Shown piece by piece: positions 45,985 to 59,600 of a stretch of DNA of 64,000 nt. The notes under the pieces are model-generated. The model ran no database searches. It worked only from the letters and a program-made list of their open reading frames with translations, and was not told where the DNA came from. The DNA lies in assembly GCA_009760855.2 (NCBI GenBank), contig WPIO01000130.1:1-64000 (forward strand). The letters are read 5' to 3'. The stretch is from Cristatella mucedo. Taxonomy: Eukaryota; Bryozoa; Phylactolaemata; Cristatellidae. Position 1 is the first letter of the stretch. Each line of letters begins with the position of its first letter. The translations under genes were made by a program, and so were the position numbers.

Positions 45985-47556
45985 TGCAATCTATTTCCGT
46001 CTGTAACTCCACGAAGCCATACAAAATGTGTAAGTGTTACGCAGGAGAGTTTTGTATAGCGCACACACAGCCTAAGCGGCTTTCGGTATGCATTCGTTAG
46101 CCAGCAGACTTTGTCTCGCGCAAAAAAAAGAGAAAGTGGGAAGCATAATAGAGTCAGGTGAGCAGTTGAGGTAGTGAGTAGCATGGAAGTAGCAGCTCAG
46201 GACCACTGAAAAGAATGAGCCATAGTTGGAAGCAGGAGAGTAGTTGTCGTTGCGTAAGAATTGTGGAAGTGAGTTCCACAGTCTAGGATCTGCAGAACTA
46301 AAGCGTCTGTCACCAACGGTCTTTAAGCAGAGGAATGGAACAGCTAATCTATTATCCACACCGGACCTGAGGACTGGTGCAGCACATCAGCTAGGTACAA
46401 AGGAGTCCAGCCGTGGCGGGCCTTGTGGGTCAGCCTAAGAACTTTGCTCTGTATCCATTGCTCAACCGGCATTCATCCTAGCTCTTTTGGCAAAGGAGAC
46501 ACGTACTCAAACCTCTCGGACTTTTAGACTAGCCTTGCAACCATATTCATAGCCAGCGGCAGTGGCCTAGTCGCTTTCATTGGTAGCCCAGCCAAAAGGG
46601 AATTACAATAATCAAGCTGAGATGGAACTAAGGAGCTAGTTAAATTTTGTGCAAGCCATTGTGATAGACAGCTCCTAATCTTAGATAAGGATCGGACATG
46701 ATGGCCAGCTGTAGAAGCAGTCTTGTGAATGAAGCTTTTAAAATTTAGGCAGCTGTCGAAAACAATACCTAAATTTCGAGCACGTGATGGTCGCACGAAA
46801 GCATGACCTGTTATAAGAGGAAAGCCGTTTTATCCAGCCACACGCTTAGGGTGTCCTACGAGCAGCTGTTTGGTTTTATCGTCATTTAGTTTCAAAAAGT
46901 TTCCCGACATCCAGGATCGAATGTCGGCAAGGCAAGCATTCAGTTTATCAGTTGCTGTAGCAGACTCTGACGGTTTGAATGACAAATACAGCTGAGTATC
47001 GTCAGCATAAAAGTGATATCCTATTGTATGGGCCTTAATAACTTTTCCCAGAGGTTGAGTATAAGTGGAGAACGGCAAGCGACCGAAGACGGACCCCTGA
47101 GGGACTCCACAGGTGACCCGTCTTGTGTGTGAGATCTGACCCCCACATGACACGGATTGAATACGATCAGACAAGTACGATTTAAACCACGCCCGTGCCT
47201 CATCTGCTAGACCGAACGTTGGTATTAATGGTTCAAGTAGAACATCGTGATCAATGGTGGCGAAGGCAGCTACAGATCTAGCAGAGCTAGGGCAGTGATA
47301 TTCCCGTCATCATTGCCACGTAGAATGTCATTGTTAGGATAGAGGAGAGCAGTTTCGGTGGATTGCTGCCTCTTGAACCCTAATTGTAATGTTTCTAACA
47401 TTTCATTATTTTCAATATGTTAAAACAGCTGCCTAGCAACAATTGTTTCAAGAATCTTTACAAGAAAAGACGAAGAGAAACAGGGAGATAGTTTGCAAGG
47501 TCACTGTATCTAATCCGAGCCTTTTAAGTATGCGTGTAATGATTGCCGATTTGAAC
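45985..47556 (-). mobile_element. LINE family B (L2 clade): RT palm to 3' end
   Basis: On the - strand: AFATIDHDVLLEPLIPTFGL, CGVPQGSVFGRLPFSTYTQP, HFYADDTQLYLSF (YADD catalytic motif), WMSGNFLKLNDDKT, ARNLGIVFDSCLNFKSFIHK, LVPSQLDYCNSLLAGLP, then after breaks CLKTVGDRRFSSADPRLWNS, and a 3' UTR to about 45,985. 'GVPQGS.. .. PLG..I..H.I..H.YADDTQLY' is typical of L2 LINEs. It continues at 48,131-48,960 on the other side of a family A insertion. One stop lies at the D-L-*-A-A-F block. Confidence 0.9.
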
Positions 47557-48131
47557 GACTTCTCGCTGACCTGCACTGGTTACCAGTCAAGCAACGGATT
47601 GACTTCAAGGTTTGGTCGCTCACTTTTAGGTCACTTCATTCTTTGGCTCCAGCCTATCTCTCAGATCTACTCCCCCACCAGGCCAAGCATCGTACCACCC
47701 ACTTTTCGGAATCCTAAAGTTTACCAATCCCTCGTACAAACCTTAAATCCTTTGGAGACCGTGCATTTAGTTCGTATGCTCTCAAAGCCTGGAACTCCCT
47801 CCCGTTCTGGTTTAGAACATCCCCTGACTTGACCACATTAAAAAAACTTTAAAAAACACCTATTTAGGACAGCATTTAGTGGGTCCCTGTGATTCGTCCT
47901 TGATGTCTTTATGCGTGCTGACACTGTGCATGCTGCCACTAACCACATTTGCATGCTGACCCTGTGCATGTCACCCCTACCATGTTATTCATGTTGTTCG
48001 TTTATAAAGAATTTTATTACTCACCATTCAACTGCAATTCCCTTTGCAGCAAATGTAAAGTGCCTAGAAAGAGATTGAGTTCTCTAAGGGCGCTTTATCA
48101 AGTGCATTGTTGTTATTACTATTATTATTAA
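47557..48131 (+). mobile_element. LINE family A copy inserted in LINE B
   Basis: It starts in the HWLPVK region (LTCTGYQSSNGLTSRFGRSL is the shifted reading), keeps the FGDRAF..S.P block, and has the full tail CAAATGTAAAGTGCCTAGAA, GGGCGCTTTATCAAGTGC and a TTATTA repeat (48,105-48,130). LINE B sequence resumes at once on either side. No clear target duplication is visible. Confidence 0.92.
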
Positions 48132-48960
48132 GGACTAGAGGACGACCTCTTTTCCCAAAGAAGCATTAAAAATCTCGGTTATGGCAGGGCTAAGTTGGTC
48201 TAACAGTGAAGACCACAGAGATGATGGTGTAGGGTCCTCAGGAGGCGAGCTCTTTTTGCTAGACCTTATTAGGGTAGCCACATCGCATGCAGAATCCTCG
48301 GAAAACCTTTTAAGGAAGGTCACAATTTGTGATTCCACAATTGCTTTTATTTGAGGGGGCTTTATGGAGGCACGAATGTTCACAATTTTTCCAGTAAAGA
48401 AGGCTGAAAACTTTTCTGCTGAGCCGTTAATATTTGGGGGGTCAGATCTCTCAGTATTGGCCAGTAAATTGTTTGCTATCTTATAAATATGTTTAGGGTC
48501 TGACTGGCAGGAGTTCAGTTTTTGAGTGAAAACAGTAGCCCTGGATTTGGTAAGATTCCGGTTTTAAACTCAAAGGAAGTCTTTAAAGTTGACTAGATCT
48601 GCATTAGACCACGATCCGTTGATACGACGTTCAAGCCTGCGCTTAACACGGCGCATCTTTTGAAGTTTAAAGGAATCTCTACAACTATGTACACTGATAG
48701 AATGAACGGGAGCATGTTAGTCAGGAGCACTCCTGAGTGCCATGTTTCACAGCATCAGTGAGGGTATCGAGGCTGTCGGTCGAGTCTGGGTGCAGATCAA
48801 GAAGACCTCCACCACAAACAGATTTAGAAAATTTGTCTATGTCAATGCTTTGTAAGCTACGTAGTTTGATAACTAGTAAGCTGCTTTTATCGTCGTTGAA
48901 TCTGAGAAAGTGTATTACGGATAACTGCCAATATCAGCAATCGGACAGTCGATTCAGCCG
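48131..48960 (-). mobile_element. LINE family B: endonuclease-RT linker and RT N-terminus
   Basis: On the - strand: QSIDIDKFSKSVCGGGLLDL, HAPVHSISVHSCRDSFKLQK, RVKRRLERRINGSWSNADLV, and frame 48,135-48,383 with SSPPEDPTPSSLWSSLLDQL and AITEIFNASLGKEVVL. These are the linker and the first RT blocks (S..DP.P..L......L.P.IT.I.N.SL). No endonuclease domain is left upstream, so the copy is 5' truncated near 48,960. Confidence 0.85.
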
Positions 48961-50410
48961 ATAAACTGCCATAGCCCCTGTTAAAAATCTATATAACACG
49001 ATCAATCCTACAATAATGCAGCTGAAAAACTTCAGTTACCAGAACAGGTCGTGATTTGCTAGCAATCAGGCAAGCACTTCATGCAGTTGCAGAAATCCAA
49101 CCGCTCTCTGCCAAACTGACAGAATTAGGTTGAAAATTATAATTCATACTACCGTTAAATGGGAACTCCTATCAGAGCAAGAAAGCCTGAACCAGATATC
49201 CTTTAGGCAGCATGGAACCTCCCCCATTGTGACTTTAAGTAGTTCAAAATAAAATTCTACTGTGAACTGTTTGGTATGGTGCAGAGGCAAACCGATTTCA
49301 ATGATTTGGTACCATTATAAGCTTTCAATACACCGAGAGAGGTAGTGGGCATATTAAAAAGTTCTAACTGGCCAATGCTATCGAATTTTTACTCGCACGC
49401 GAATTCAACTCAATACGTTGCTTTTGCATTGCAAAATCTATGAGATGAACTTCAACAAATGTTGCCTTCTATTTGGTTATCCTAAAATCGCGAACTCTCT
49501 TCTTTCGCTTGTCGCATTTTTTTAAAATCAAAGTCGTAGAGCTATTGTTGCAAATTCATGCCAAGTAAAAAATATCGCAGCAATTTCATAGTGAAGGGCA
49601 AATAATTTGCTGAGTTGTGGCTCATCCCGATCAAGAGGTCACGAAGAGCCAAGTTGCAAAATTAGACAAAAAAGATGTGGTTGCTATCAGGCAAGAATTG
49701 CGGCATATAGTAAAGTCTCTAAGCCTTGCTGTTGTCTGGATGCACGTGCAACGGACCAAATCTGTCAGGGTGACGGCTCAGTGCTAATGTTGCTGCGGGG
49801 AAAGCTTCTACCAACAGCAACATAACATATATGCAATTGCTGAGGTAAGACGCCCACTTTAACCTGTAACCTTTTTTGGCCTAAACCTCTTGCATTTCTT
49901 TGAAAATTAAGCCAGTATTAATAATAATTTGATCGCATTTTCTAATAAGAGATCTTTATTAGAATGCAGAGCTTCATTGAAACAATCAGTCTCGGGTTAT
50001 GCTTGCATCCTTAGAAGGAAATAATAAAGCATTGTGCTCGTATATTGCCTTGAAAAGAACATGTGACCCCCTCTTGGTTTTAATTTGACCGCGACATCGA
50101 AGTCGGTTTCGAGTGGTTCCGATCAAGGTAGGTCAGTTTCACTAGAAAAACTCCTGATTTAGGTCCCTGAAGAATAGTGCTAAGCTGAACCGTCATTTAA
50201 GATTATTTGCGTGAAAAAAACTCAAGCGTTCTTTAAAAATAGAAAATGCTGCAATGGTTTTTCTATTTTTCCTTCCTTTCTGTGCCTCTCCACCAGGCGT
50301 CCATAAATACATTAGCGTAATTACGGACACCTTGTCAGTACGAACCCCCCCCAAGAACAAACCGGACCGGTTATTTCGCTAGCCTTATCTAGTTGGAGCT
50401 TTTGTTACTG
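48961..50410. other. No gene recognised
   Basis: AT-rich, with frames under 75 codons and no transposon words. It lies upstream of the Ig-domain gene. Confidence 0.5.
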
Positions 50411-50553
50411 CCACTCTCTGTCTGTCTGTCCGTCCGTCCGTCCGTCCGTCCGTCCGTCCGTCCGTCCGTCCGTCCGTCCGTCCGTCCGTCCGTCTGTCCG
50501 TCTGTCTGTCTGTCTGTCTGTCGTCTGTCTGTCTGTCGTCTGTCTGTCCCTGC
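50411..50553. repeat. (CCGT/CTGT)n tetranucleotide repeat
   Basis: CTGT units, then about 20 CCGT units, then CTGT units again with two CGT slips. The Ser-Val-Arg-Pro frame is an artefact. Confidence 0.95.
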
Positions 50554-50996
50554 CTCCAGTATCATGTTCGATTACTGCGTGCAGCGGCAGCTGCCTTGGC
50601 TGTATCGCTGCTCGAGGCGATCAATACATTTGCATCGCTCGCGTAATCGCTTACTGACCTGCTGCATCCTTGGCGGCACGCACAGGGAATGCCTCATACT
50701 TCTGCTGCATAAAATATCGCAGGCTTTTTCAGTAAGAATCCAAAGTGGACACAGCACGCTCCATAAATACTAGAAGCTCGCCAATGAGCGCATAGTGCAC
50801 GTCAGCGAAAACTATTGTGCGACACGGCCGACAGCCTGTCGCGAGGGATTCAGCCGGCCGTCCAATGGGATCTTGTTACAGGAGGGGGCGTGGGTAGCTC
50901 CTAGCCCCTTCCCCCCCCCCCGGTCGAGCAGACGAGCAGTCAGCCTGTAAGCGTCTGCTGCTGCGGTGCACGCCCGTGGAGCCCGTCGGACTGGAG

Positions 50997-51042
50997 ATGC
51001 TCCCTCTTGGACTTGTGCTCATCCTAAGCGCGCTCTCGGCTC
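50997..51042 (+). CDS. Ig gene exon 1 (signal peptide)
   Basis: ATG at 50,997: MLPLGLVLILSALSA plus one base, then the donor C|GTAAGT. With exon 2 the next residues are QVAGTVRYANVNERV, so cleavage after Ala15 exposes Gln, a common Ig start. Confidence 0.75.
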
Positions 51043-51175
51043 GTAAGTTTGGCTCACAGCGCGCGCTAGGTGCGTCGGCAGACAGCGCGACCGAGAGCTG
51101 GCTGGACGACGCCAAAGCTCGGGATTAGTCACAGTAGCCGAGAATCCTGGGTGCACGACAGTAGAGCGCTTATCG

Positions 51176-51237
<62 letters not shown>

Positions 51238-53019
51238 TGCGCAAAAGAGCGGGACTTGGGGACTAGCTTTGAGTGCGAGCACCCAAAATCAGCTCAGGCG
51301 AGGTAACGAGAACCCCAAGGCGATCGAGCAGGTTAAAGGAAATAGGCACTATCGACTGGCCGCGTGCATAAGGACAGGTCGCGACAGGGACCGAGTCGGT
51401 AGCTGCTAACTAAAGACCTAGGGACGACGCTGAGTCACGTCGGATGGAATGGATTGCCGAAGTTCGCTCGTCGACGACTTGGCCTACGCTGAAGAAGCAA
51501 AAGTCCGCCGTCGCTTGTCCTTGGCGTTGTGGGTGAGTCGGGCTTTAGGATATGCGGGAGAGTTTGCACGTATAGTTAACCGCGAAATGGCGCTACTTCG
51601 CGCTACGGCTGAGAGATGACGGCAGACGCGAGAGCGAGCTTGAAGGCGTACCGCACTCGCTCGCGAACTAGAGACAGCGACTCTTCACCAAGTGGCGAAT
51701 GCTGAAACAGCCAAACGCTCGGCGAGAAGCGTAGCCGCTGTTCGGAATCGATACGCCGGTACGCGCTAATGGAAGGTGGCGGTGACCTACGGTCGGGTGG
51801 TCTTCTAGGCATTGGAAGCACTCTCGGGAGAGCCCCACCCACACAACTTCCCTGGAGAGGCCTGCTCAAGTGCACGCCTGTCTAGGAGAAAACCGGAAAG
51901 AGCCGGGCTTGACGAGACCAAGCTGTGCACCCGCTGCTTGTGCGGATTTCGAGTGAGCCGCTAAGCGCTGGAGCGCTGCAGTGGCTGCACCCAGGGCCTG
52001 TACCTCCCTCCCCCACAAGGGGGCGTGTTGGCTCGAAAGGCTGAGCGCCTTCGACCACCCCCCTCCCGTATTGAGCCAGCTCGCGCGCGACGACCTAAAG
52101 CAATTAAATTAAGCCGCCACCTCCAGCCGCGCTTCGAACGTTCGGCGCATCGCGGTCTCTTAACCGTCCGCTAATGGGCCACACCGGCGCGCCGTAGAGC
52201 AGGGAGCCGCCGCCGCCGCCGCCGGGCATCCGCCATGTCAGCCCGATGCTCGACCGGCGACTAGTGGTGAGCCGTCGGATCGGATCTCCGCTGCTGGCGC
52301 GAAGACCGTCGCGTGGCCTCGTCGCCCGTCCGCTGCAGAGACATCGAAGCAGCCATGCAGGCGCACCGGTCACCGCCCAATGAGCGCTAGCGAGAGGCCG
52401 GAGCGGAGCGTCGCAGGGGGTTGCGGCGATGTCTGACGCTTCGAGATGAAGACTGCGCGATTCTTCGTCGCAGCCAGAGGGCGAGACGCTTGTTCGCTCC
52501 TGTTCCGTACAAGCCCGATAACTTGCTCGCAGCTCCCTCCCTCGGACGTTCGCTTCAAGTTCGTAGCGCCTATAGGAGCCTGCAAGACTTCGCGAAAGCC
52601 CGCCTGCTCGCAGGCGCCGAAGCCGTGGCATTCGAGTGGACCAATAGACAACTATTAGCATCTCCAAGGACGTAATCACGAATGAATAGCCATAGTTATT
52701 TGTTTCGCTTTACTTTACATAAAGGTCCGTGCTATTTCTATGAATATAGCCCATTGGCTATTGGAATCCTACGATCGAGCGAAATGATTTATCTGTAAAA
52801 TGCCTAGAAAGAGATTCAGTTCTCCGAGGGTGCTATACAAATGTATTATTATTATTATTATTAAATTTATGCACAGTCAGAACCAACCAAATTTACTATT
52901 AAGAGCTAAAAAATTAATGGAATCTTGACTACCAATTTTTGTAGATGGTATTAGCAAACTACGAGATTGATATTGATATATATATATAGATATATTGATA
53001 TGGATATATAGATATATTG

Positions 53020-53069
<50 letters not shown>

Positions 53070-56000
53070 ATCCAAGGGAGGAGCCAGGATTTTTTCAGGG
53101 TGGGGCAAGCGGTTGAGGTTGGGGGTAAGAGACCTTGCCCCCAACCTCAGCCCCTTGCATCCAAGGCCAGTGGAAATTTGCGCAAGGATATAGGTACTTC
53201 CCTCTATACATGGGGAGGGGGAAGTGGCCCCTCCCCTCCCCTCCCCTTGCTGGCTCCGCGACTGGATTGCTCAGAATTCCATATAAGCTGCGGGAATTTT
53301 TTGCGTTAAAACATAAAGTGATTTCGCTACTTTCATTATTCAAATATTGTTTATGTTTGCGGTCGTTATATAAGCCCACGAAGCAGTAGAATTGCACCCG
53401 TACTAGTAGCTTAGAATTGGGCATGAAGAGCCAATGATCTTAAAGAATAAGTAAATGCTGGCTGATCTAACAGCTTCTTTTGAATAGCAAAAGAAGACCC
53501 TTTATGGCTATCGCCACCGCTTGCAGCGGCGATAAGGGATCGCCCAACGCAGGATTCAAACCCACGACCTCGGGACCGAGGTCATTAAAATCAACCTCTT
53601 TACCTAGTGTGCCATCACTGCTTACCAAAGAAGATACGATGCTCCTGTACTTAGGAAAGTCCAAAATAGCCAAGAGTAAGTCAATGGGCAAAGTTGCCCA
53701 ACTCACTCCTGGCGTCTGGTTTCTGATTCAGTTCGCGTGCAATTCCTGAATGGAGTGTTCTGCGTTCCCTTGATGCCACGCAATCGTTTGAGAAATCTAG
53801 CACTATGCAATCGCTGACGGATGTTCAGCTACGTGCTAGAAACTGCTGCAAGTCGTGTGCTTAAAAGACTCAAGCAGCGTCGGCGTCCGGCACGTCGAGT
53901 CACACTCGCGGTGTCTGAACCCTTCTTGGCTTGATGGAAGGTAGTGCCCTGCGTCGACGATCGAACGAGAGGCTCGAGGCTTGACTTTTAGTGCCATGCC
54001 AGATCTTGTGTATAACCTACAGAAGCCATTGCCAGCAACAAAATTACGTTCGAACTCCACTCAATTTGCCGTCGTGTGTGCTTGTGCGTGCTGACATTGT
54101 GCATTTCATCGTTAACCAATTGGATGCTTCCTTTCCAGCACGTGTTAAGCGCCTGTAAACCGATCTGGTTCTCTTGTGGTGCCATGCAAGTATTACATCA
54201 ATATTAGTTTGCTTGCAAAACGAATAAACCATCCTCAGCGCTGAAATTTAATGAGCAGCTTCGCTAAGCTGCGTGCAAAAAATAACTTCGAAACGTTTCC
54301 TCCAATATACATTATGTTACAACGCTAGGCAAATTGTCTTCCTTCATGGTTGTCTTTAAACCATACTATCAGCCGCCACTCTCACCGCCCCCGCCGCCAT
54401 CTTCCCATACCAGTGGCACAATAAGTGTGCTTAAGCTGTGCATCGATTGGCATTCTCGACACTCACCATGCTGGTGTCGGATAATACAAATATCACTAAA
54501 ATCCAGTGCTCACATTTTGCATAGCGCAACCTTACCACGTCCAAGTACTAATCTTAAAAAACAAATCTACTTTGTTTTTAATTTTTGTAGGGGTAGATTA
54601 ATACATTTGAACACTATAATACCTGAATATTTTTGGGATAATTGTCCTCCGGTGCCTGCAAGTCAGAAGAAGGGGCTTGGGCTTATGTCTGATTAAGTTT
54701 CAAACTCCAAAAACTGATAGCACAAACGCTAATGTATGATGCCTAACCTAGTGTAGTGCGCCTGCTTGTCCAAACCTCGGCTTGAGCCTTCTAGTGGCAC
54801 TGCAGACACTTCATGTTGAAGAGAGAGTGCCTAGTGCTCGAGAAAACGTACTTTTTGCATGATGTCACGGTTTTCATCGTACTGCTGCGTGAGCAGGGCC
54901 TTTATTTGCAGTTTTCCCTGCGTAAATTGGCCACTTATCTATACAGCTCTTGCAATTGATTTTCCGTGTTTGGATTTTATAGGAATTGGTAAAGCTCTAA
55001 CAGAGCCTTAAAACTTCTTAAACTGTCTGTTAACGCGCTAAAGTTGCCTGAAATTGAGGTTTGAGGAAAACCATTAGTTAGTCCATAGTAACAATGTTCT
55101 CAAACTGCAAAAACGTTGCACGTCATTGCTTTATGAATGAGTGCTACTTTCACAACCTGCGGCGATCGATACATTTCAGATTTACCGACGACGGTCTTTT
55201 TTTAAGCTACGCTAAATGTCAGTTTAGGATACGCCAAAATGGCTGAGACTAACAAGTCCGATGTTGATTTGATGTCATTGTGATTGGTTTTAAGACCACG
55301 AGGCAGTCGAAAGTCTCGCAGACGTGGTTAGACTTATACTGCTTAGTGTCACCGTATAAACTGTGTGCACTGGGCGACAGCTAGCTTTGTCTGGAGATAT
55401 CTTAAAGCTTAACAAAGGCAACTGTGTGTGAGAACAACGTTCCCACTAACAAATGGTGAATTTTTGCTATTCGCGTGTCGACGAAAGAATTGCAACAGAT
55501 CATTTTGTTTGCCCATCGTGTTAGGCAGCGTTGGTCAGAGGACCGATTGTTCGTCGCCTTCTGGTGACTTTCTCCATCCTTGGGCTGACATCAAGTTCAC
55601 GTCCCGATACGTTAATTCTCACCTAAAGGGCACCCGAAGAATCTTAATTTGGCTTGTTTGCTCGGAAATTGCGTCTTTACTTGCTAGCCGATTCGTTCGC
55701 AGAGGTCGCCGGTACAGTACGCTATGCGAACGTCAATGAACGGGTAGAGCTCCCGTGCCTCTACTCAAAAGGCGACGTCATCGTCGGAGACGCCATGCAA
55801 TGGGAGAAAGACCGTGGCGTCTCTGCTGCTGAGTGGGAATTAATCACCCTCTTCCACCATGTCAGCAATCCGTGGAGAGATAATTACGTAGCGACATTCG
55901 ACAAGAGCGCCGGTGCCAGTCTTACGCTCAGCATTCGAGGTGAGAGCCTCTATCGCTGCATTCGGCCATTACTCGCGAGCGAAATCCCTCAATGACCTGC

Positions 56001-56592
56001 TACGCTCCTTGCAAACTGGCCTTCAGTTCGACAAACATGGTAACGGAGAAATGTGGGAAGGTTACCTGCAGCCCTTTCGATTCTCGTACTGCTAAAAAAA
56101 ACTTCATGCAAGTCGCAGCAGCTAAAGCGCCGCTCAGCTCCAGCGGGCCATAAAAATGTCCGCAGGCGTTCGTCCGCTTTCGTGCGATGACTATATTTTC
56201 CCGACGCTACGCACGTCGTTACAGCTACGTCGATTAGCCAATCGGGAGCTTACCGGTGTCTGCTGAAAAAGGATGACCAGGTGATCGAACTCGCATCCTT
56301 TCAGCTGGTAGTCATTGGTGAGTGCTTCGCCTCTCCTTCTACTGGTTGCAGAGATCTATGAGTTGCACGGCCGTGTCGTTTGACTCGGCCGAGGGCAGGA
56401 AACAAGCGGAAGAATGCAGCGTCGCAGCAGCAAATTGCCGGCAGTGCAGACGAAGCTCCTGCGGTTACGATAGGCATTGGAGAGGTCTGGTCAGGTTAGG
56501 TCAAGTCTGGAAAGCCGGCTAGATCACGGTTTAGGTGTACGTCGAAGGGCAGCCTGAGACCCTAGCAGGAGGTTATTCCTATACTGGCTTCG

Positions 56593-56636
<44 letters not shown>

Positions 56637-59600
56637 ATATATATGTATATATATTATATATGTATATATAATATATGTGTATATATATTTATTTATTTAT
56701 TTATATTCGGCCATCTACTCCGCTGGCCTTCTCCGTAGCCTCCTTTCTCAGTGTCGCCCTTCAGCCGAAGATCGGCAGTTGAAAGAATATCGGATATCCG
56801 AAGAAAGGCACTGACTGGGTGGCCACAGTCGCCCAGAAGGAACTTTCAAAATTTAGGCTGCTGTAATAAAATATGACAGCTAAGATCCGAGCCAAGAGCG
56901 ACAGTCGCACAACAGAACCACTCATTAGAAGATCTAAACTTTTTAGTTCAGCCACACGCTTGGGGTGTCCTATGATTAGCAGATCCGTTGTATTGTCGTT
57001 TACTTTAAGGAAATTTGCCGACATCCACGGCCAAATATCTGCAAGGCAAGCATTCAGCTAATCACTGCGACAAATTCTGACGATTTCAATGACAAATACA
57101 GTTGAGTATCATCAGCATAAAAGTGACAGGCTATTCCATGGGCCAATGTCACTTATACCAGAGGTTGAGTATAGATGGAGAAGAGCAAAGGATCGAGGAC
57201 GGACCCTCGTAGGACTCCACGGGTGCCTGGTCTCGTGGATAACACTGTATCACAACACGACACCGATTGAAAACGACTGAGAAAGTATTATTTAAACCAC
57301 GCCAACGCCTCGTCTACCAGACCGATAGTTATCCTCAATCGTTCAAGTAGGATATTGCGATCAATAGTGTCGAAAGCAGCCGATAGATCTAGCATTGCTA
57401 GGGCAGTGACATCCCAGTCATTGTTACTGCATCGGATGTTGTTGGTTGCACGGAGAAGAGCAGTATCACTGGATTGTTGCGTCTTGAAACCCGATTGAAA
57501 TTGTTCAGATCATTTTCATTCTGTACTATGAACTTAACTTTGATTTTAAAGAAATTCTTACGATTCCTTAATCGACTGCTTGGCATTGTAAACCTGTTTG
57601 GTCCAATTTTGCAGGTGGAGATGTACTAAGCATAGGCTTTTTGGACTTGTCGGACTTGCCGGATACTGCTCCTATACCAGTAATGACAGCCAATCCGAGA
57701 CCGATTAATTTTACCGTGGTAGCCTTTAACGACGTCAAGGACTTTATAGATGTCCAAGCAGGAGAAAAAAATCTCACATCCGGAACGACGTAAGTAATGC
57801 AGTCATATCTGTCTCAAATTAGAGTCGCGCCTATTGTCAGGGGAAGTCGGCCGTTGGTCATCTGCCCGGCTCATTGAATGAATGACTTGCTGCCATTTTC
57901 TTGTTGCTGGTGGTATTTCCAAAGCCAGACTCACTGGATCGTCAGCCTATCATTGTGCGTCTACCTATTTAGCGATTCAATTAGATAGCCTATTTTAGGA
58001 GACTTGCTAGACACAGTGTAGAGCGTTCTTAGAGGGGATCGCAAACTGCCATAAACTGGCACCGAAAGTCGTCGAGATCGGCGGTAGAGAGGACGAAGAG
58101 CTGAGGCATTCCAGTTACTGCCCGTCATTGCAGCAGTTACAAACGATCAACGTGACTCTGTCAGGGCTGTTGTATACACCGGCACAGTTCGACAGTACTC
58201 TGCCGTCCAGCAAGACGTTGGTGCGCACGATGATCAGCGACTTGCCAGACAACTTGCAGGCATGTGCCGTCAAGCCCCTTGCCTGAATAAGTAGCGGGCC
58301 ATCAGTGTACACGCTAGAAATCAGACCTATTTCAAATGGACCGACACTGCCCGACGGTGACTAGCTACCGTGGCTGGAACGAGATGTTTCCGAGTTCAAC
58401 GGGAGCTCGGACGCCCCTAAGTTAAAGGCAACTGGGCTGCTGCGGCGGCAAATCGGCTTGCCTGGTTTTACCCGAAGTGCAGTGGCCAAAGCTAAGAGAC
58501 TACGTGACCGACAGTGAGCGGCCAGCCGAACTTGGTCGAGGAAGCTAGGTCTGACGTCGTCTTCGTCAAGTTACGATCATCCTGCGAAGCGCAGCATCAT
58601 TTCCTAACCCAATTAGAGCCATCGACCTCCTCGAAAGCGAAGCGGTAGCTTATGTGGCGCTGGGCTGGCGCGAGTAACTCGCCGCTTTGTTTGAGCCGTC
58701 AGCTGCTGTTCGGTCAGTATCAGTAGAGTACCTCCTTATTGAATTTGACCAGCTGTCTGAATCAATGTGCTTGTGGGAACCAATTGGAGTGAGCCGGCTG
58801 TCGAGTAGGGACGACTGAGTGGTGCTTCGGGCGTACTGCAGCCACACGACAGCTGATCCCTCGGGAACTCTGACGCCGGCCATTGTTTGCGACAGTCGTT
58901 GCCATTGTCTTGAATCTTCCACTACGTAGGAGCGAGGCTCTCCAACGATGGAAGCTCAGCTGGCTTTTGCGGACTGTGGAGGCTGAGTCATGGTCGGATC
59001 GATCCTGATCTGCTAATGGAGGCCTGCCGGCCGTAGGGCAATGAGTAGCGTCGTACTGATTTCCGGTTGTCCTTCCCTCTAACAGTACAGTACGTTGGCT
59101 CGTCCTGGCGTTATTGCAAGCATTTCACGTGAAACGGTGTGCTGGATGATCAGACTGGGGAGCTTGAATGGCATGTCCTCTGCGATAGAGGCAAGTAAGG
59201 CTTCTGTTGCAACAGCGAGTACACAAAGTCAAAAGCAATTGGCCTAGATGGGGACTGTGGCTGTTCGCTTGTGCCCATGCCAGTCCGCGAGGGTCGTTTC
59301 GGTACTTAGTGGTTTCAAACTCTAGCTTATTCGAAAAATGTTTAAGTAAATCGACAAGTTGGTGCTTGAGCTGTTGCTTAGGTTTTTCGTTGTCAGTAAA
59401 TACCTTCGAGGAATAACAATAATAATAGTAACGAATGTTTTTATTCCGCCCGAAGAGAACAAAACTTCAATCAAAACACTTTACAAGGTCCTTTCCGGCA
59501 TGGACGGAAGGGAGTTCTAGACCTGCGGCAGATGCTAAATAAAGGCCCTATCGTCAGAAGATTTCCATTTAGTGCGCCAGACAGCGAGACGACAAGAAGC

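Larger units (their letters stand above)
50800..52650 (+). promoter_or_regulatory. CpG-rich block around exon 1 of the Ig-domain gene
   Basis: CpG density is visibly far higher than elsewhere in the window. It contains a CCAAT box (50,856-50,860) and a GC/KLF-type box GGGGGCGTGG (50,883-50,892), 105-140 bases before the start codon. It looks like a CpG-island promoter spanning exon 1 and the start of intron 1. The 191-codon - strand frame (52,104-52,679) here is a by-product of the lack of AT-rich stops. Confidence 0.55.

Noticed and set aside
52104-52679. 191-codon minus-strand ORF, the longest of the right half outside repeats
   Set aside because: It lies in CpG-rich DNA where stops are scarce; no motif; Arg/Ser/Gly-rich as expected from composition.
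58086-58270. Possible Ig gene exon after CATTCCAG, phase-compatible with exon 4 and ending in TGA
   Set aside because: Joining exon 4 directly to 62,314 gives a complete Ig-like strand pattern in phase, whereas this segment ends the protein without an Ig second half and the opposite strand is equally open. It could be an alternative terminal exon.
58115-58312. 65-codon minus-strand frame with several Cys resembling an Ig domain
   Set aside because: No matching partner exon and it overlaps the open + strand stretch; the Cys spacing does not fit an Ig domain.
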